From Bacteroidota bacterium (GTDB lineage Bacteria > Bacteroidota > Bacteroidia > B-17B0 > Aurantibacillaceae), in NCBI GenBank assembly GCA_013298715.1, contig JAAFIQ010000002.1, positions 124,001 to 188,000 on the forward strand: a DNA stretch of 64,000 bases, given 5' to 3'. Made by a program: the position numbers and the translations under genes. Positions 21,001 to 28,201 of this stretch are shown here, one piece after another. The notes below the pieces were generated by a model. That model did no database searches, had not been told where the DNA came from, and saw only the letters and a program-made list of their open reading frames with translations. Position 1 is the stretch's first letter. Every line of letters begins with the position of its first letter.

Positions 21001-22041
21001 AGATGGTGTAACCCAAGTATAGGTAGTAGCTCCAGAACCAGTTAAGGTTGCGTTTTGAGGCGGACAAATTGTATTAGAAGAAGCTGTTGCATTTACAGTA
21101 GGGTTTCCAACCACAACCTGAACAGCAGATGTAACAGATCCGCCACAATAAGCCATGGTAGCTGTGTAATTACTTGTTGAAGTAGGACAAGGTGCAGCGG
21201 TTAAACCATTAGCTGTAAAGCCGTTTGGACCAGCCCACGAAACGCTAAAGCTTGGTGCTGCAGTTGGAGTAAACAGCCACGATTCGTTGATGGCTGTCCA
21301 AGGAGTTAAGGTATTACGTGTTGGTGGCGCTACGGCAAAATTACCTGCGGCGTTTTGAATACCTAATAATCCTCGCCCGTTGTTCCAAGGGAGGCATGCA
21401 GTGCTGTTCACAATATTTATACCAATCCTGTTTGTACTTTCAAACAAAACAATTTGAAATGACGACAATGGCGTTGAACAAGAAAATAAGGTAACATTAC
21501 TCCAATAAATTACAAATCGTCTACACGGTGCCACACCAGCAGAGTAGGTTCTGATAACACCTCCAGGTAATGGGTTGTAATCTCTGTAAGCCGCACATAT
21601 TGTATTGCCAGGGTGTTCAGTTAAATTTGGTAATACTTGATTTAGTGGCCAATTCTCAGGCTGGTTGGCAACGCTTTGGTCAAAAGTAATTTCACCATTA
21701 GAACCAACAACAACTTTATTAAAAGAATTTCCAAAATAGCAAAAGTTAAACCCTATATCAATCACATCACTCCAAGTATCATCCAAGGAATTCGCAAAGG
21801 CGTTGTTTCCGCCCGAGAATGGAAACGTTGTAAATCCAACCTGAGCAAAACTATAGTTAGTAGTTGCATTTGGTGGCGGCGCTAGCACCGCTGCGTTTAA
21901 GTTAGCGCACTGCCCTAAACATATAGTTGTGTTTGAACCTGCGCTCACACTCGGATTAGTAATACATTGTCCGAAAATATTTTCAGCAAAAATGAACAAT
22001 GCTGCAAATACAAAAATTTTATTTCTTAAAAATGTTATCAT
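12076..22041 (-). CDS. Giant T9SS type B repeat adhesin (3321 residues)
   Basis: Secreted surface protein. Signal peptide (~1-24, ending IFGQ). The N-terminal ~300 residues form a non-repeat domain. Next come about 32 Ig-like tandem units of 72-73 residues, each with an ICxGxSxTL strand, a GAxxYTWNPG block and a second Cys near the end, then two variant Ig-like units (TTPSVSLIG, ANTTATISA). Two DUF11-like domains follow (~2870-3200), and the gliding-motility C-terminal type B sorting domain ends the protein (FTPNGDNKNDTW, YNRWGSKVYEK, LPQGTYYY). The layout resembles SprB-like adhesins moved along the cell surface. The gene heads a PorP-OmpA pair. The repeated DNA (216-219 bp period) is prone to recombination, so the copy number may vary. 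Confidence 0.93.
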   Translation of the reverse strand: MITFLRNKIFVFAALFIFAENIFGQCITNPSVSAGSNTTICLGQCANLNAAVLAPPPNATTNYSFAQVGFTTFPFSGGNNAFANSLDDTWSDVIDIGFNFCYFGNSFNKVVVGSNGEITFDQSVANQPENWPLNQVLPNLTEHPGNTICAAYRDYNPLPGGVIRTYSAGVAPCRRFVIYWSNVTLFSCSTPLSSFQIVLFESTNRIGINIVNSTACLPWNNGRGLLGIQNAAGNFAVAPPTRNTLTPWTAINESWLFTPTAAPSFSVSWAGPNGFTANGLTAAPCPTSTSNYTATMAYCGGSVTSAVQVVVGNPTVNATASSNTICPPQNATLTGSGATTYTWVTPSGTFFGPSLVVSPLVNTTYTLLGTSGVCTNSTTIPITIGIPPVLNAFNLSGTICSGSSANAIVTGALNYTWNPGGIVGNIVNLSPAVTTTYTVTGNSGGCNATTTLVIPVSNGPTMTAVASPTAICPGNSATLSATGALSYTWNPGGVVASSIVVNPLTTTLYTVTGINAVGCTSTLGVNLIVNPIPNLTITPASPSICIGNTANLIASGATSYTWNPGGLTTAAVLVSPLVSTTYTIIGSNGTCTNSTTSLLTVVPIPTVTASSSTNQICAGSSVNLNGFGATTYTWNPGNLVGSSVNDAPLVTTTYTVIGSTATCTNSAQVTVTVNNGPVITSVAAPTGICAGNSATLSSSGAVSYTWNPGALPGASIVVNPPVTTVFSVTGENALGCTTTETVNLTVTPLPLVTAAAAPATICVGQSATLTGNGATTYAWNPGNLIGTNITVSPLVNTQYTVTGSTAGCSAQNTVDVVVLGLPVVSASASNQTICAGETTTLSGSGASSYTWNPGNLVGTNVNVTPLVSTTYTVIGSNGSCSSSNSIAITVNPLPTILPSASPATICAGASSTLSATGAVSFTWNPGGLIGSPQTVTPLTTTIYTVSGTNALGCINNQTVSLTVNPIPLVGGAAAPATICVGGTSTLTGSGATTYTWNPGNLIGTSVNVSPLVTTQYTVLGSNAGCSAQNTVEVTVQPSPLVNASATSATICAGQTTTLTGSGALTYTWNPGNLTGTSVNVSPAISTVYTVTGNNGICSATNVIAITVNPLPIIIPAASPTNICVGASSTLTATGALNYTWNPGALTGSNVTVSPLTTTNFTVTGANAAGCSNTAVVTVSVNSLPVLVLAANPSAICVGATATLSGLGATSYTWNPGTITGANVTVSPVATTIYTATGANGSCATTETVLLTVNSNPVITANATPTAICSGNSTTLSALGALTFTWNPGNLIGANQNVTPLTTTNFTVIGTNASGCAASAVVVVSVTPTPTVNASASAPTICAGQSTTITPSGATIYTLNPGGLIGTSFNVSPLVTTVFTITGSNGNCVGTRTINITVNPLPPVAAIANPVAICAGATSTLTGSGAVSYTWNPGNLIGTTVTVSPISTTVYTVTGSNAFGCTNTNTTLLTVNPLPTITATGSPTNICVGSSSTLSATGGISFVWNPGGIIGSPVVVSPTVTTTYTVFGTNAFGCFNTTLLTISVTPNPTLIPVATPTAICVGQTATLSSTGATIYTWNPGLLTGSSVTVSPLATTLYTVTGANGICSSTNILNLVVNPLPVIVASGSPTQICAGASTTLSATGALSFTWNPGALIGSNVTVSPAASTIFTVTGVNANGCLGTRTVNIIVNPNPTLNIIASATNICSGSSATLTGSALPLGPITSTWLPSGTLGNVLVVSPTSNTTFTWSATTAAGCSGTRTISINVSTLALSASVIGPNPICVGATATLAGFGATSYSWNPGGLIGGTVNVSPISTTNFTLIGVNGACTQTLPVTVSVSPTPTVTLNASSTNICSGNSTTLTASGVVNFTWNPGNITGTNSIIVNPTSTTIYTLTGASLAGCIGSNTIQINVTPTPSVTASVSNPSICLGGTSTLTANGATSYTWLPTLANGSTTVVSPLVNTTFTVIGANGICTSTQTVNVSVSNPPVLIAGGFPNPICAGETASLGATGAINYTWNPGGLTGSLVLVSPTITTNYTVTGANLNGCSSTSVVSIVVNPIPTITVNNPTSAICIGTTLNLTASGASSYTWQPGNLTGASQNLSPTSNTTYTVLGLTATGCSNTAVFTITVTPAPVVFASSSPTAVCPGGSSTLTAFGATNYTWLPSGITGTSTVVTPTITETYTLIGSNSGCTNTAQSIITVSVLPTSLVFIVPGSGAQSCSGASFTMTAFSDPGSTYTWTPPTSTGSVLIVNPTVTTIYTLDVTNTFGCNTSVDYTLNVVPLPNITISSLTSSICAGSSATLVGNGGSTYSWSPTASNSQTISVSPTATTIYTLVGTEPVLSCTNFATYTLNVLPASLTITPSSNPICAGNSVTLGVTGATSYTWLPSNLTTTLIVESPTSNTTYTVIGDNGICTLTQTIGINVNPNPTVTASISNTQVCSGSSVVLTGSGASNYTWNPIGLTGNTVVTNPTTNTTYTVIGATAGCTSTAFVSVSITPGPIVTVTPSSTIVCLGNSATLTVSGAISYTWNPSTLTGTSVVVSPTVTSTYTVSGEDGSGSSCINTQTITLPVFTSPTVTVASSATAICQVGSVTLTATGANSYTWEPGTNFPSSISVSPTVTTEYTVTGANASCGTSSAVITITVNSLPTASASVSSTISCTTPSVSLIGASSSTNTAYFWNGPFGFVSSAQSPSGIAIPGNYILSVTDINTGCTNFTAVAVTSDSTIPTIQTTVNGEITCANTTATISATTTATNAGYFWSGPGTFTSSLTTETVSVGGNYTLTITDLTNSCPASTIVVVNTNTTVPITATLLPATCNGTTTNNDGTILAANFVSGDRYDFVVGLTYTGTATFATASVIPVSGIVTNTLANPCSIIPITVRWFGLNGCTKDTTMFLVPTSCVTNTIFGIAKGVSTPTLQSNGTYNVNYKIVVKNYTSSALNNVVLYEDLSQTFPLPTTYSLISGPSIITAASGLTLEPAFTGSLQTLLTNTLSVLNANTSDTIVFGLNINPNGKFGPFNNTVIGFSQVAPGVLVSDSSNTGLDPDPDLDGNPGNNNLPTPLNLTPNLFFGLTKQGVISEKLSDGSYDISYTITVHNRGNDTLKNVMLKDTLFNKAVKQPATYTIKNGPIATGSLIANSSYNGNSNVDLITSSLSVMPPNVISSVSFTINVLPDTVTVFKNSAHGTAISAALGSTVTDVSNDGNNPDSNNNGVWNEAADNVATILTIKSNTLFVPEGFTPNGDNKNDTWVIKGLPSGNKVTVYNRWGSKVYEKTEYDNSWNGFANVGATLGSNKLPQGTYYYIVEFNDGSIKPLNGFLILQY
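14270..21070 (-). repeat. ~32 tandem 216-219-bp units encoding Ig-like domains
   Basis: The coding repeat CCAGGATTCCAAGTATA (plus-strand reading) and variants recur every 216-219 bases, for example at 18615, 18831, 19047, 19266 and 19482. Units differ enough to be told apart, and a three-unit super-period is visible in places. Confidence 0.85.
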
Positions 22042-22077
22042 AAAAGTTGATACTTTGATTTAATTAAATGTGAATGG

Positions 22078-22545
22078 TTATTTTAAACTTAAGCTAAAAT
22101 CGTTAAATAAGTATGGATTATTTTCATCAACTGCATTAATTGATTTTAATTTGTTTTTGTCAAGATGTGTATCAAGATTTTTTAGATCCGTGCTACTAGA
22201 AAAATAATTTTCTTCGTTTCTAGTTAAATTATAAACTGCTAACTGATTAGGGATATTAACCGAGATAAATTCCAAACATTTTTTTCTTAACGCGTAAGCA
22301 CTTGCTTTGCTTATTTCATTTTCAGAGCTATAGAAGTCAACCGAAATAACTTGGTACTTAAGCAAATCTTTAATTGCTGCTGTTTCAAAAAGTTGAGGCG
22401 TAACCAAGCATTGTTTTTGAATACTTCTAATTGCAAAATTGTTTTTATTGATTACTTTTTTGAGTAAGGTATCCATTTGCGCACTCATAATAGAGGCAGA
22501 TATAATTGCAGTTAAAATGAATAAACGTTTGTAAAAATTCTTCAT
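22078..22545 (-). CDS. Hypothetical exported protein
   Basis: 155 residues with a signal peptide (FILTAIISASIMSAQ). The rest is a mixed helical protein with no motif I recognise; one Cys near KQCLVT and one at KKCLEF. It lies 36 bases upstream of the giant adhesin gene on the same strand and so may be its operon leader gene. A lone -7-like CAAATATA on the plus strand (22569-22576) upstream could be part of the operon promoter, but no matching -33 box is visible. Confidence 0.6.
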   Translation of the reverse strand: MKNFYKRLFILTAIISASIMSAQMDTLLKKVINKNNFAIRSIQKQCLVTPQLFETAAIKDLLKYQVISVDFYSSENEISKASAYALRKKCLEFISVNIPNQLAVYNLTRNEENYFSSSTDLKNLDTHLDKNKLKSINAVDENNPYLFNDFSLSLK

Positions 22546-22822
22546 ATTCTAATTTTATTTTTCTTTAACAAATATATTTTTTTCAATAATTTTAAATAAA
22601 AACCTTATTATTTTTAATGATTTAAACTCGACTGTGTTGAAATCTTTCGCTAACATAGTAAAAAAAACGTAAAGTAATTCATTTTATTAACAAATATTGA
22701 TTTAAATATTTGTTTTTCAGTAAATTACAATTGTTAATAACCTCAGATAATAATTTCAATAAAAAAATGAAAGAATTTCAACTTCACTTAATTTATAGTA
22801 ACTTCGTTGTCCTTAAATTTTA

Positions 22823-24634
22823 ATGAGTAACGGAATTATAGCGCTTTTACCAGATCATGTAGCAAATCAAATTGCTGCTGGAGAAGTTGTTCAGCGTCCT
22901 TGTAGTGTAGTTAAAGAGCTCGTTGAAAATGCTATAGATGCTGGTGCCACTCAAATAAAAATAATTATTAAAGATGCTGGCAAAACCTTAATTCAAATTA
23001 TTGACAACGGCAAAGGAATGAATCCTTTTGATGCCCGCATGTGTTTTGAACGGCACGCTACATCAAAAATAGCCAGCGCTCATGATTTATTTACTTTGAC
23101 AACAAAAGGCTTTAGAGGCGAGGCGTTGGCCAGTATTGCTGCGGTTTCGCAAGTAGAACTTAAAACGCGACAAGCCGATGACATTGTTGCGCAAGAGATT
23201 ATAATTGAAGGTGGTAAATTTATCTCACAAACCGAGTGTCAATCATCTATCGGTACTTCATTTATTGTAAAAAATTTATTTTACAATATCCCTGCTCGCC
23301 GCAATTTCTTGAAAAGTGATCAAATTGAACAAAAACATATTCTTGATGAAATTGAACGCGTGGCCTTTCCGCATACGAATATACATTTCATTGTACAAAG
23401 CAATAACAACGAAATTTTAAATTTACCTGCTGGCAATTTAATGCACCGCATCAAATCCATGCTAGGAAATTATATTCAAAAAGAATTGGTGCCAATTACC
23501 GAAGACACAGGCTTTGTAAAAATAAGTGGCTATGTTACTTTGCCTGATGCTGCAATTAAATCGAAAAAGGAACAATACTTTTTTGTAAATAATCGTTTTG
23601 TTAGAAACCCGTTTCTTAACCATGCTATTTACGAAGCATACAAAGAATTAATCAGTTATCAATCGCACCCACGCTATTTTATATTTTTAGAACTAGACCC
23701 TAAGGAAATTGATATTAATATTCATCCAACAAAAACCGAAGTAAAGTTTACGGACGATAAAGTAATTTACATGTTACTTGTAAGCTCAATAAAGCGTGCT
23801 TTGGGTAAAGTAAATGCCGCACCAAGCATGGATTTTGAATCCAACGAAAGTTATTCCTCGTCTTACGCTACTTCTAATACTAAAATTGCTGCTCCAAAAA
23901 TAAGTTATAATCCGTCGTACAATCCTTTTAAATCAGACGTTTCATCAAATCAAAAAACAAACAAAGAACATTGGGAAGTTCTATTCGACGGGTTTAAAAC
24001 GGAACTCACTGAGGCCGAATCTGAAATAAAAATGCAACAGGTAATTGAACCGATACAGGCCGAAACCATTGATTTTACTGTATTTCAATTAAATTTAAAA
24101 TATATTGTTACAACTTATAACAACAATATTTTAGTGGTTGATCAACAACGTGCTCACGAACGAATAGTTTACGAACATTACTTAAAAACGAAGGCAGATG
24201 CAAAAATTCCTTCGCAGCAAGTTTTGTTTGCAGAGCAATTTGAATGTAGCAGCAATGATTTTGAGTTAATGAATAGTTTAATACCAGAGTTTAATTTATT
24301 AGGATTTGATATTGCCGTGTTCGGAAAAAATAGTTTTGTAGTAAACGGTACCCCGGCTGATTTGCAAGACTTTAACATCAACCAAACCATAGATACTATT
24401 TTAGAGAGTTATAAACTAAATACCATTGATGCTAAAATTGAAAAGCATGATAATTTATGCCGAGCAATTGCAAAAAGCACAAGTATTAAATATGGCAAAC
24501 ACTTAAATGAAGATGAAATGAAGCAAATTGTGAGCCACTTGTTTGATTGTGAAAACCCATTGTACACTGCTAATGGTAAGCCTGTAATGATGGAAGTAGA
24601 GTATAACGACATTGAAAAATTTTTTAAGAAGTAA
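22823..24634 (+). CDS. mutL: DNA mismatch repair protein MutL
   Basis: 603 residues. GHKL ATPase domain with LVENAIDAGAT (Mg/ATP-binding Glu-Asn), DNGKGM, HATSKI and GFRGEALASIA, then the transducer domain (KEIDINIHPTKTEVKF), a variable linker (~335-410) and the C-terminal dimerisation domain. MutL couples mismatch recognition by MutS to downstream excision. The endonuclease motif DQHA(x)2E(x)4E of non-enterobacterial MutL reads DQQRAHERIVYE here: both Glu are kept but His is Gln. The stop overlaps the ATG of the rhomboid gene, so the two are probably coupled. The ATG at 22823 is the expected start. Confidence 0.97.
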   Translation: MSNGIIALLPDHVANQIAAGEVVQRPCSVVKELVENAIDAGATQIKIIIKDAGKTLIQIIDNGKGMNPFDARMCFERHATSKIASAHDLFTLTTKGFRGEALASIAAVSQVELKTRQADDIVAQEIIIEGGKFISQTECQSSIGTSFIVKNLFYNIPARRNFLKSDQIEQKHILDEIERVAFPHTNIHFIVQSNNNEILNLPAGNLMHRIKSMLGNYIQKELVPITEDTGFVKISGYVTLPDAAIKSKKEQYFFVNNRFVRNPFLNHAIYEAYKELISYQSHPRYFIFLELDPKEIDINIHPTKTEVKFTDDKVIYMLLVSSIKRALGKVNAAPSMDFESNESYSSSYATSNTKIAAPKISYNPSYNPFKSDVSSNQKTNKEHWEVLFDGFKTELTEAESEIKMQQVIEPIQAETIDFTVFQLNLKYIVTTYNNNILVVDQQRAHERIVYEHYLKTKADAKIPSQQVLFAEQFECSSNDFELMNSLIPEFNLLGFDIAVFGKNSFVVNGTPADLQDFNINQTIDTILESYKLNTIDAKIEKHDNLCRAIAKSTSIKYGKHLNEDEMKQIVSHLFDCENPLYTANGKPVMMEVEYNDIEKFFKK

Positions 24635-25356
24635 TGAATTTCCGCCCGCATAGCCCATTTGGTTTTTCTAATTTACCTCCGGTAACTAAAAATTTAATTA
24701 TTATAAATTTTTTGTTATTTTTCTTTACTGCGCTTTTACAAAAAGCACAAAGTATTAACTTGTATGACTATCTAAGTTTGCACCATCATTTATCAAGCAA
24801 CTTTAAACCACACCAAGTAGTTACCTATATTTTTATGCATGCTAATTTGGGGCACATCATTAGTAATATGATTGGTGTATTGGTATTTGGGCAAATGCTC
24901 GAGATTTATTTAGGTTCTAAGCGATTTTTGATTTTTTATTTAGTTTGTGGGTTAGGATGCATTATTCCACAGTATATTATGACGCACTTGGAAATAATGA
25001 ATTTACTAGACTACAAAAACAGTTTATTAGCAACCGGAGAGTTAGACGCCACTTCTAAGGCACAATTAATCGAGCAAGTTTATTTTCAAATTAATAATTC
25101 AAAATTATTAGGTGCATCAGGTGCTTTGTTTGGTATACTTGGTGGGGCAACTTATGTTTATGGAAATATGGAAATGGGCATGCTGTTTTTACCAATTCGT
25201 ATAAAATTAAAGTACCTTACAACTATTTATATGTTAAGCGAATTATTTGCTGGTGTTTCAGGTGTAAAAGATGGTGTAGCGCATTATGCGCACATTGGAG
25301 GTTTAATTGTAGGTTTGGTTTTTATCATGTTCTTTAAACATAAAAGTTATAATTAA
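24634..25356 (+). CDS. Rhomboid-family intramembrane serine protease
   Basis: 240 residues, six or so membrane segments. The catalytic serine is in LLGASGALFG (~residue 160) and the partner His in YAHIGG (~218). The amphipathic HANLGHIISNM motif of rhomboids is at ~70-80. It cleaves membrane proteins within or near the bilayer; the substrate is unknown. Its start overlaps the mutL stop (TAATG), and its own stop is followed at once by the second rhomboid ATG. Confidence 0.93.
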   Translation: MNFRPHSPFGFSNLPPVTKNLIIINFLLFFFTALLQKAQSINLYDYLSLHHHLSSNFKPHQVVTYIFMHANLGHIISNMIGVLVFGQMLEIYLGSKRFLIFYLVCGLGCIIPQYIMTHLEIMNLLDYKNSLLATGELDATSKAQLIEQVYFQINNSKLLGASGALFGILGGATYVYGNMEMGMLFLPIRIKLKYLTTIYMLSELFAGVSGVKDGVAHYAHIGGLIVGLVFIMFFKHKSYN

Positions 25357-26181
25357 ATGAGAAATATTTTTAAAAAAATAGCCATTACGTTCAATGAACA
25401 AGGTAGGCTAGCGCAAATTATAATCATTAATGTTTCGGTATTTTTACTAATAAATATTAGTATACACATTCTTCATTTACCAAACATTTATAAATTGTTT
25501 GCTGTTCCAATTCCAAACTACGAATTTATCTATAAGCCTTGGACAATTTTCACATACATGTTCACCCATTTAGATCTTTTTCATTTAATCAGTAATATGT
25601 TTTTGTTTTACTTTGTTGGGCAAATATATTTTTTAATTTTTGGGAGTAAAAAATTACTGTATTTATACGTTATGAGTGGCCTGGCAGGTATCTTGCTGTT
25701 GTTGATCTTGGCTACAATTTTTCCAACAGCATTTATTGGCAATCCTTTTGCTTTTGGCGCATCGGCAAGCGTTATTGGTGTTTTAGTAATGATGGCTCTT
25801 TATACACCGGATTATTTAGTAACATTATTTTTTGGCTTAGTTACGGTTAAATATAAATATTTTGCTCTTGCTGTTTTTTTATTATTTACCGTAATTGATT
25901 TTTCAGTAAACATGGGTGGGAAAATAACGCACCTTGGAGGCGCCCTATTTGGATTAATATATGGTTACAATTTAAGAAAAGGAAAAGATTTATTTAATTT
26001 CTCTTTCTTCAGAAAAAAGAATCAACTAACAGTTGTTTCCAATACGTACAATCAAAGTAACAATTTTAACTCGTTTAATAAAGAAGCCCGATTAAATGAA
26101 TTACTCGACAAAATAAATAAAAGTGGCTACAATAGTCTTTCTAAGAAAGACAAAGAAGAATTGCACAAATTATCACAATAG
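25357..26181 (+). CDS. Second rhomboid-family protease with cytoplasmic tail
   Basis: 274 residues. Rhomboid core with FTHLDLFHLISNM (~65-77), serine in FGASASVIG (~residue 135) and His in THLGGALFG (~192). After the last membrane segment comes a ~75-residue soluble tail ending in a helix-loop-helix (RLNELLDKINKSGYNSLSKK), a tail type often seen on Bacteroidota rhomboids. It directly follows the first rhomboid with no gap. Tandem paired rhomboids may have different substrates or act together. Confidence 0.92.
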   Translation: MRNIFKKIAITFNEQGRLAQIIIINVSVFLLINISIHILHLPNIYKLFAVPIPNYEFIYKPWTIFTYMFTHLDLFHLISNMFLFYFVGQIYFLIFGSKKLLYLYVMSGLAGILLLLILATIFPTAFIGNPFAFGASASVIGVLVMMALYTPDYLVTLFFGLVTVKYKYFALAVFLLFTVIDFSVNMGGKITHLGGALFGLIYGYNLRKGKDLFNFSFFRKKNQLTVVSNTYNQSNNFNSFNKEARLNELLDKINKSGYNSLSKKDKEELHKLSQ

Positions 26182-26223
26182 GCTTTATTTTTTAAATAAT
26201 TTTTCTATTTTAGTTGGATTAAT

Positions 26224-27795
26224 TTGAGCTTAAGAACTACATATTTTTTATTTTTATTTTTTTTGAGTTGGTTTACTTTTTCTCAACCAACAAATCTTGC
26301 AAAAACAAGTATTGAAGATGCCAATGAGCATTTTTCGCACAAAAATTATTTAATGGCAATACCCATTTACAAAAACGAATTAAAAAAAGATTGGGATAAC
26401 GTTAAAATTAAATACCGACTAGGGGTTTGTTTTTTGAATACAAAAATAAATAGACAAGAGTCTGTAAAGTACCTAGAGGAATATACTAAAGATCCAAAGT
26501 GTGAAGAAGAGGCTTGGATTGAGTTAGGCAGGGCATATCATGTTACAAACAAAATTGATAAGGCGATAGATTGCTTTAATAAATTTGCCACGCTTAAACC
26601 CAAACGCGCAGATGAGGTTGCCCATTACCTCGAGCAATGTACAAATGCAAAAGTTTTAATGAGTATGCCAAGCAATGTAACATTTCAAAACTTGGGGAAA
26701 GAAATTAATAGCGATGAGCCAGATTATTACCCGTTTGTTTCGGCAGAAGAAAATTTTTTAGCATTTACTTCAAGAAGGAAAGATGGCATTGGTGGCAAAA
26801 AAGTGGAGATGGATGGTTACCACCCAAGCGATGTGTATTATAGCAAATTAGAAAATGGCAAATGGACAAAAGCGGTTAACGCTGGCAGATTTATAAACAC
26901 AGCTTTAGACGAACAAGTTGTTGGATTAAAGCCCGATGGTACCGAGATGTATGTTTACCTAGATCACATAGATAAATTTGGCGATTTGTATATTTCTCAA
27001 CGGAAGGATTTGAATGTTGATTTTCCGAAGCCAAAAATTTGCGAACCTGTTATTAATGAAAAAATTGAAACGAGCGGTTGTTTAAGTAGCGATGGGCAGT
27101 TAATGATTTTTGCAAGACGAGATAAAGTAGATGATAAAAGTGATTTATACATGTGCAGAAGATTACCAAACGGAAAATGGAGTTTGGCGCAGCGGCTACC
27201 AGATTTAATAAACACAAAGTATAACGAAGATTTTCCTTACCTAGGCGCAGATGGTGTAACCTTGTATTTTGCAAGTGAGGGGCACAATAGCATGGGAGGC
27301 TTTGATTTATTTAAAACCGTTTGGAATCCTGAAACCAACGAGTATACAAAGCCCGAGAATTTAGGTTACCCAATTAATAGTACCGACGATGATAGAAACA
27401 TTTGTATAACACCAGATAACCGAGTTGGCTATGTAAGTGCCTTTAGGCCCGGTGGTTTTGGTGATATGGATATTTATAGAATTAAGTTTAATGAAAACGC
27501 TCTAATAAGTCGAATTATTTTGGGCAAAATTTTCTTGAACGATTCAACAGCCACACAGCCTAAGCCTTTTGAAATAACTATAATTGCAAAAAACTTAGCA
27601 AATAAAGAAGAGCTACTTTATGCTCCACACAGCAAAACCGGAAAATACGTTATGAACTTGACTGCTGGAAAATATGAGATTACCATAACAAGCGATGGTT
27701 TTGCTGAACTAAAAGACGAAATTACTATCCCTGATATTGGAAAATTAGAGATGGAAAAAAACAGGAATTATGTGCTGAAAAAGTTGAATAATTGA
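26224..27795 (+). CDS. Exported TPR/PD40 protein (PorE-like without OmpA domain)
   Basis: 523 residues from a TTG; the signal peptide (YFLFLFFLSWFTFSQ) supports this start. TPR-type helices (~25-130, e.g. AIPIYKNELKKDWDNVKIKY), then PD40 propeller blades (~150-400, including YNEDFPYLGADGVTLYFASE and GGFDLFKT), then one beta-sandwich resembling a carboxypeptidase-regulatory domain to the end. The order matches the PorE-like proteins at 8881 and 50616, but the peptidoglycan-binding OmpA domain is absent. It is the last gene after mutL and the two rhomboids and ends in a hairpin. Confidence 0.8.
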   Translation: MSLRTTYFLFLFFLSWFTFSQPTNLAKTSIEDANEHFSHKNYLMAIPIYKNELKKDWDNVKIKYRLGVCFLNTKINRQESVKYLEEYTKDPKCEEEAWIELGRAYHVTNKIDKAIDCFNKFATLKPKRADEVAHYLEQCTNAKVLMSMPSNVTFQNLGKEINSDEPDYYPFVSAEENFLAFTSRRKDGIGGKKVEMDGYHPSDVYYSKLENGKWTKAVNAGRFINTALDEQVVGLKPDGTEMYVYLDHIDKFGDLYISQRKDLNVDFPKPKICEPVINEKIETSGCLSSDGQLMIFARRDKVDDKSDLYMCRRLPNGKWSLAQRLPDLINTKYNEDFPYLGADGVTLYFASEGHNSMGGFDLFKTVWNPETNEYTKPENLGYPINSTDDDRNICITPDNRVGYVSAFRPGGFGDMDIYRIKFNENALISRIILGKIFLNDSTATQPKPFEITIIAKNLANKEELLYAPHSKTGKYVMNLTAGKYEITITSDGFAELKDEITIPDIGKLEMEKNRNYVLKKLNN

Positions 27796-27810
27796 GGTCA
27801 ATTATTCTTC
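27785..27810. terminator. Hairpin between convergent genes
   Basis: Perfect 10-base arms GAATAATTGA/TCAATTATTC with a 2-base spacer, overlapping the TGA of the upstream gene. It lies between converging genes and could serve both; the T-run after it is weak. Confidence 0.5.
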
Positions 27811-27820
27811 CTTCCTACCA

Positions 27821-28120
27821 TTAGTTCAAAATCAAATCTGGTAAACCAATTGGTGCCGAATCGTGAAAAGCCAGTTCGTGAATGTCTACTTTTACGTGTT
27901 TAATGATTGGGAAAGTGCTTAAAATATCCATCACTTCCTGTTCAGATATGGCTTCAATTGTAGCCCAAACGTTTTGGCGATCTATATCTAAACTGTAATT
28001 AAGTAGGGTTCTTTTTTCGAGTAAATTATTAATTAGCGAACGTTGCGCAGGAATTAATTTATAAAACTCTGGCGTAAATATTTCAGGTAATGTAATGTGA
28101 ACCAAAAAAATGTCTTTCAT
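27821..28120 (-). CDS. Small muconolactone isomerase/YciI-like dimeric barrel protein
   Basis: 99 residues, no signal peptide. One ferredoxin-like alpha/beta unit: strand FLVHITLP, helix PEFYKLIPAQRSLINNLLEK, strands LLNYSLDI and NVWATIEA, helix EQEVMDILSTFP, strand KHVKVDIHEL. This matches the size and layout of muconolactone delta-isomerase-like proteins. No aromatic degradation genes are nearby, so the catabolic role is doubtful. The fold call is more reliable than any function. Confidence 0.6.
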   Translation of the reverse strand: MKDIFLVHITLPEIFTPEFYKLIPAQRSLINNLLEKRTLLNYSLDIDRQNVWATIEAISEQEVMDILSTFPIIKHVKVDIHELAFHDSAPIGLPDLILN

Positions 28121-28141
28121 GATATAAAAGTAGTAAAAAAT

Positions 28142-28177
28142 AAATACAGTTTTTCATTTTTTTGAAAAACTGTATTT
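28142..28177 (-). terminator. Terminator of the RND efflux operon
   Basis: Perfect 15-base arms (AAATACAGTTTTTCA and its complement) with a 6-base loop; on the minus strand the stem is followed by a T-rich tract. Confidence 0.8.
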
Positions 28178-28201
28178 AAAATAGTAAATTCTAAAAATTC
28201 A

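Noticed and set aside
14270-21070. Regularly spaced repeats as a CRISPR array
   Set aside because: Units are ~217 bp, coding throughout and diverged, with no short identical repeats or spacers.
27821-28120. Aromatic degradation enzyme (true muconolactone isomerase)
   Set aside because: Fold fits, but no ring-cleavage pathway genes are nearby; only the fold is claimed.
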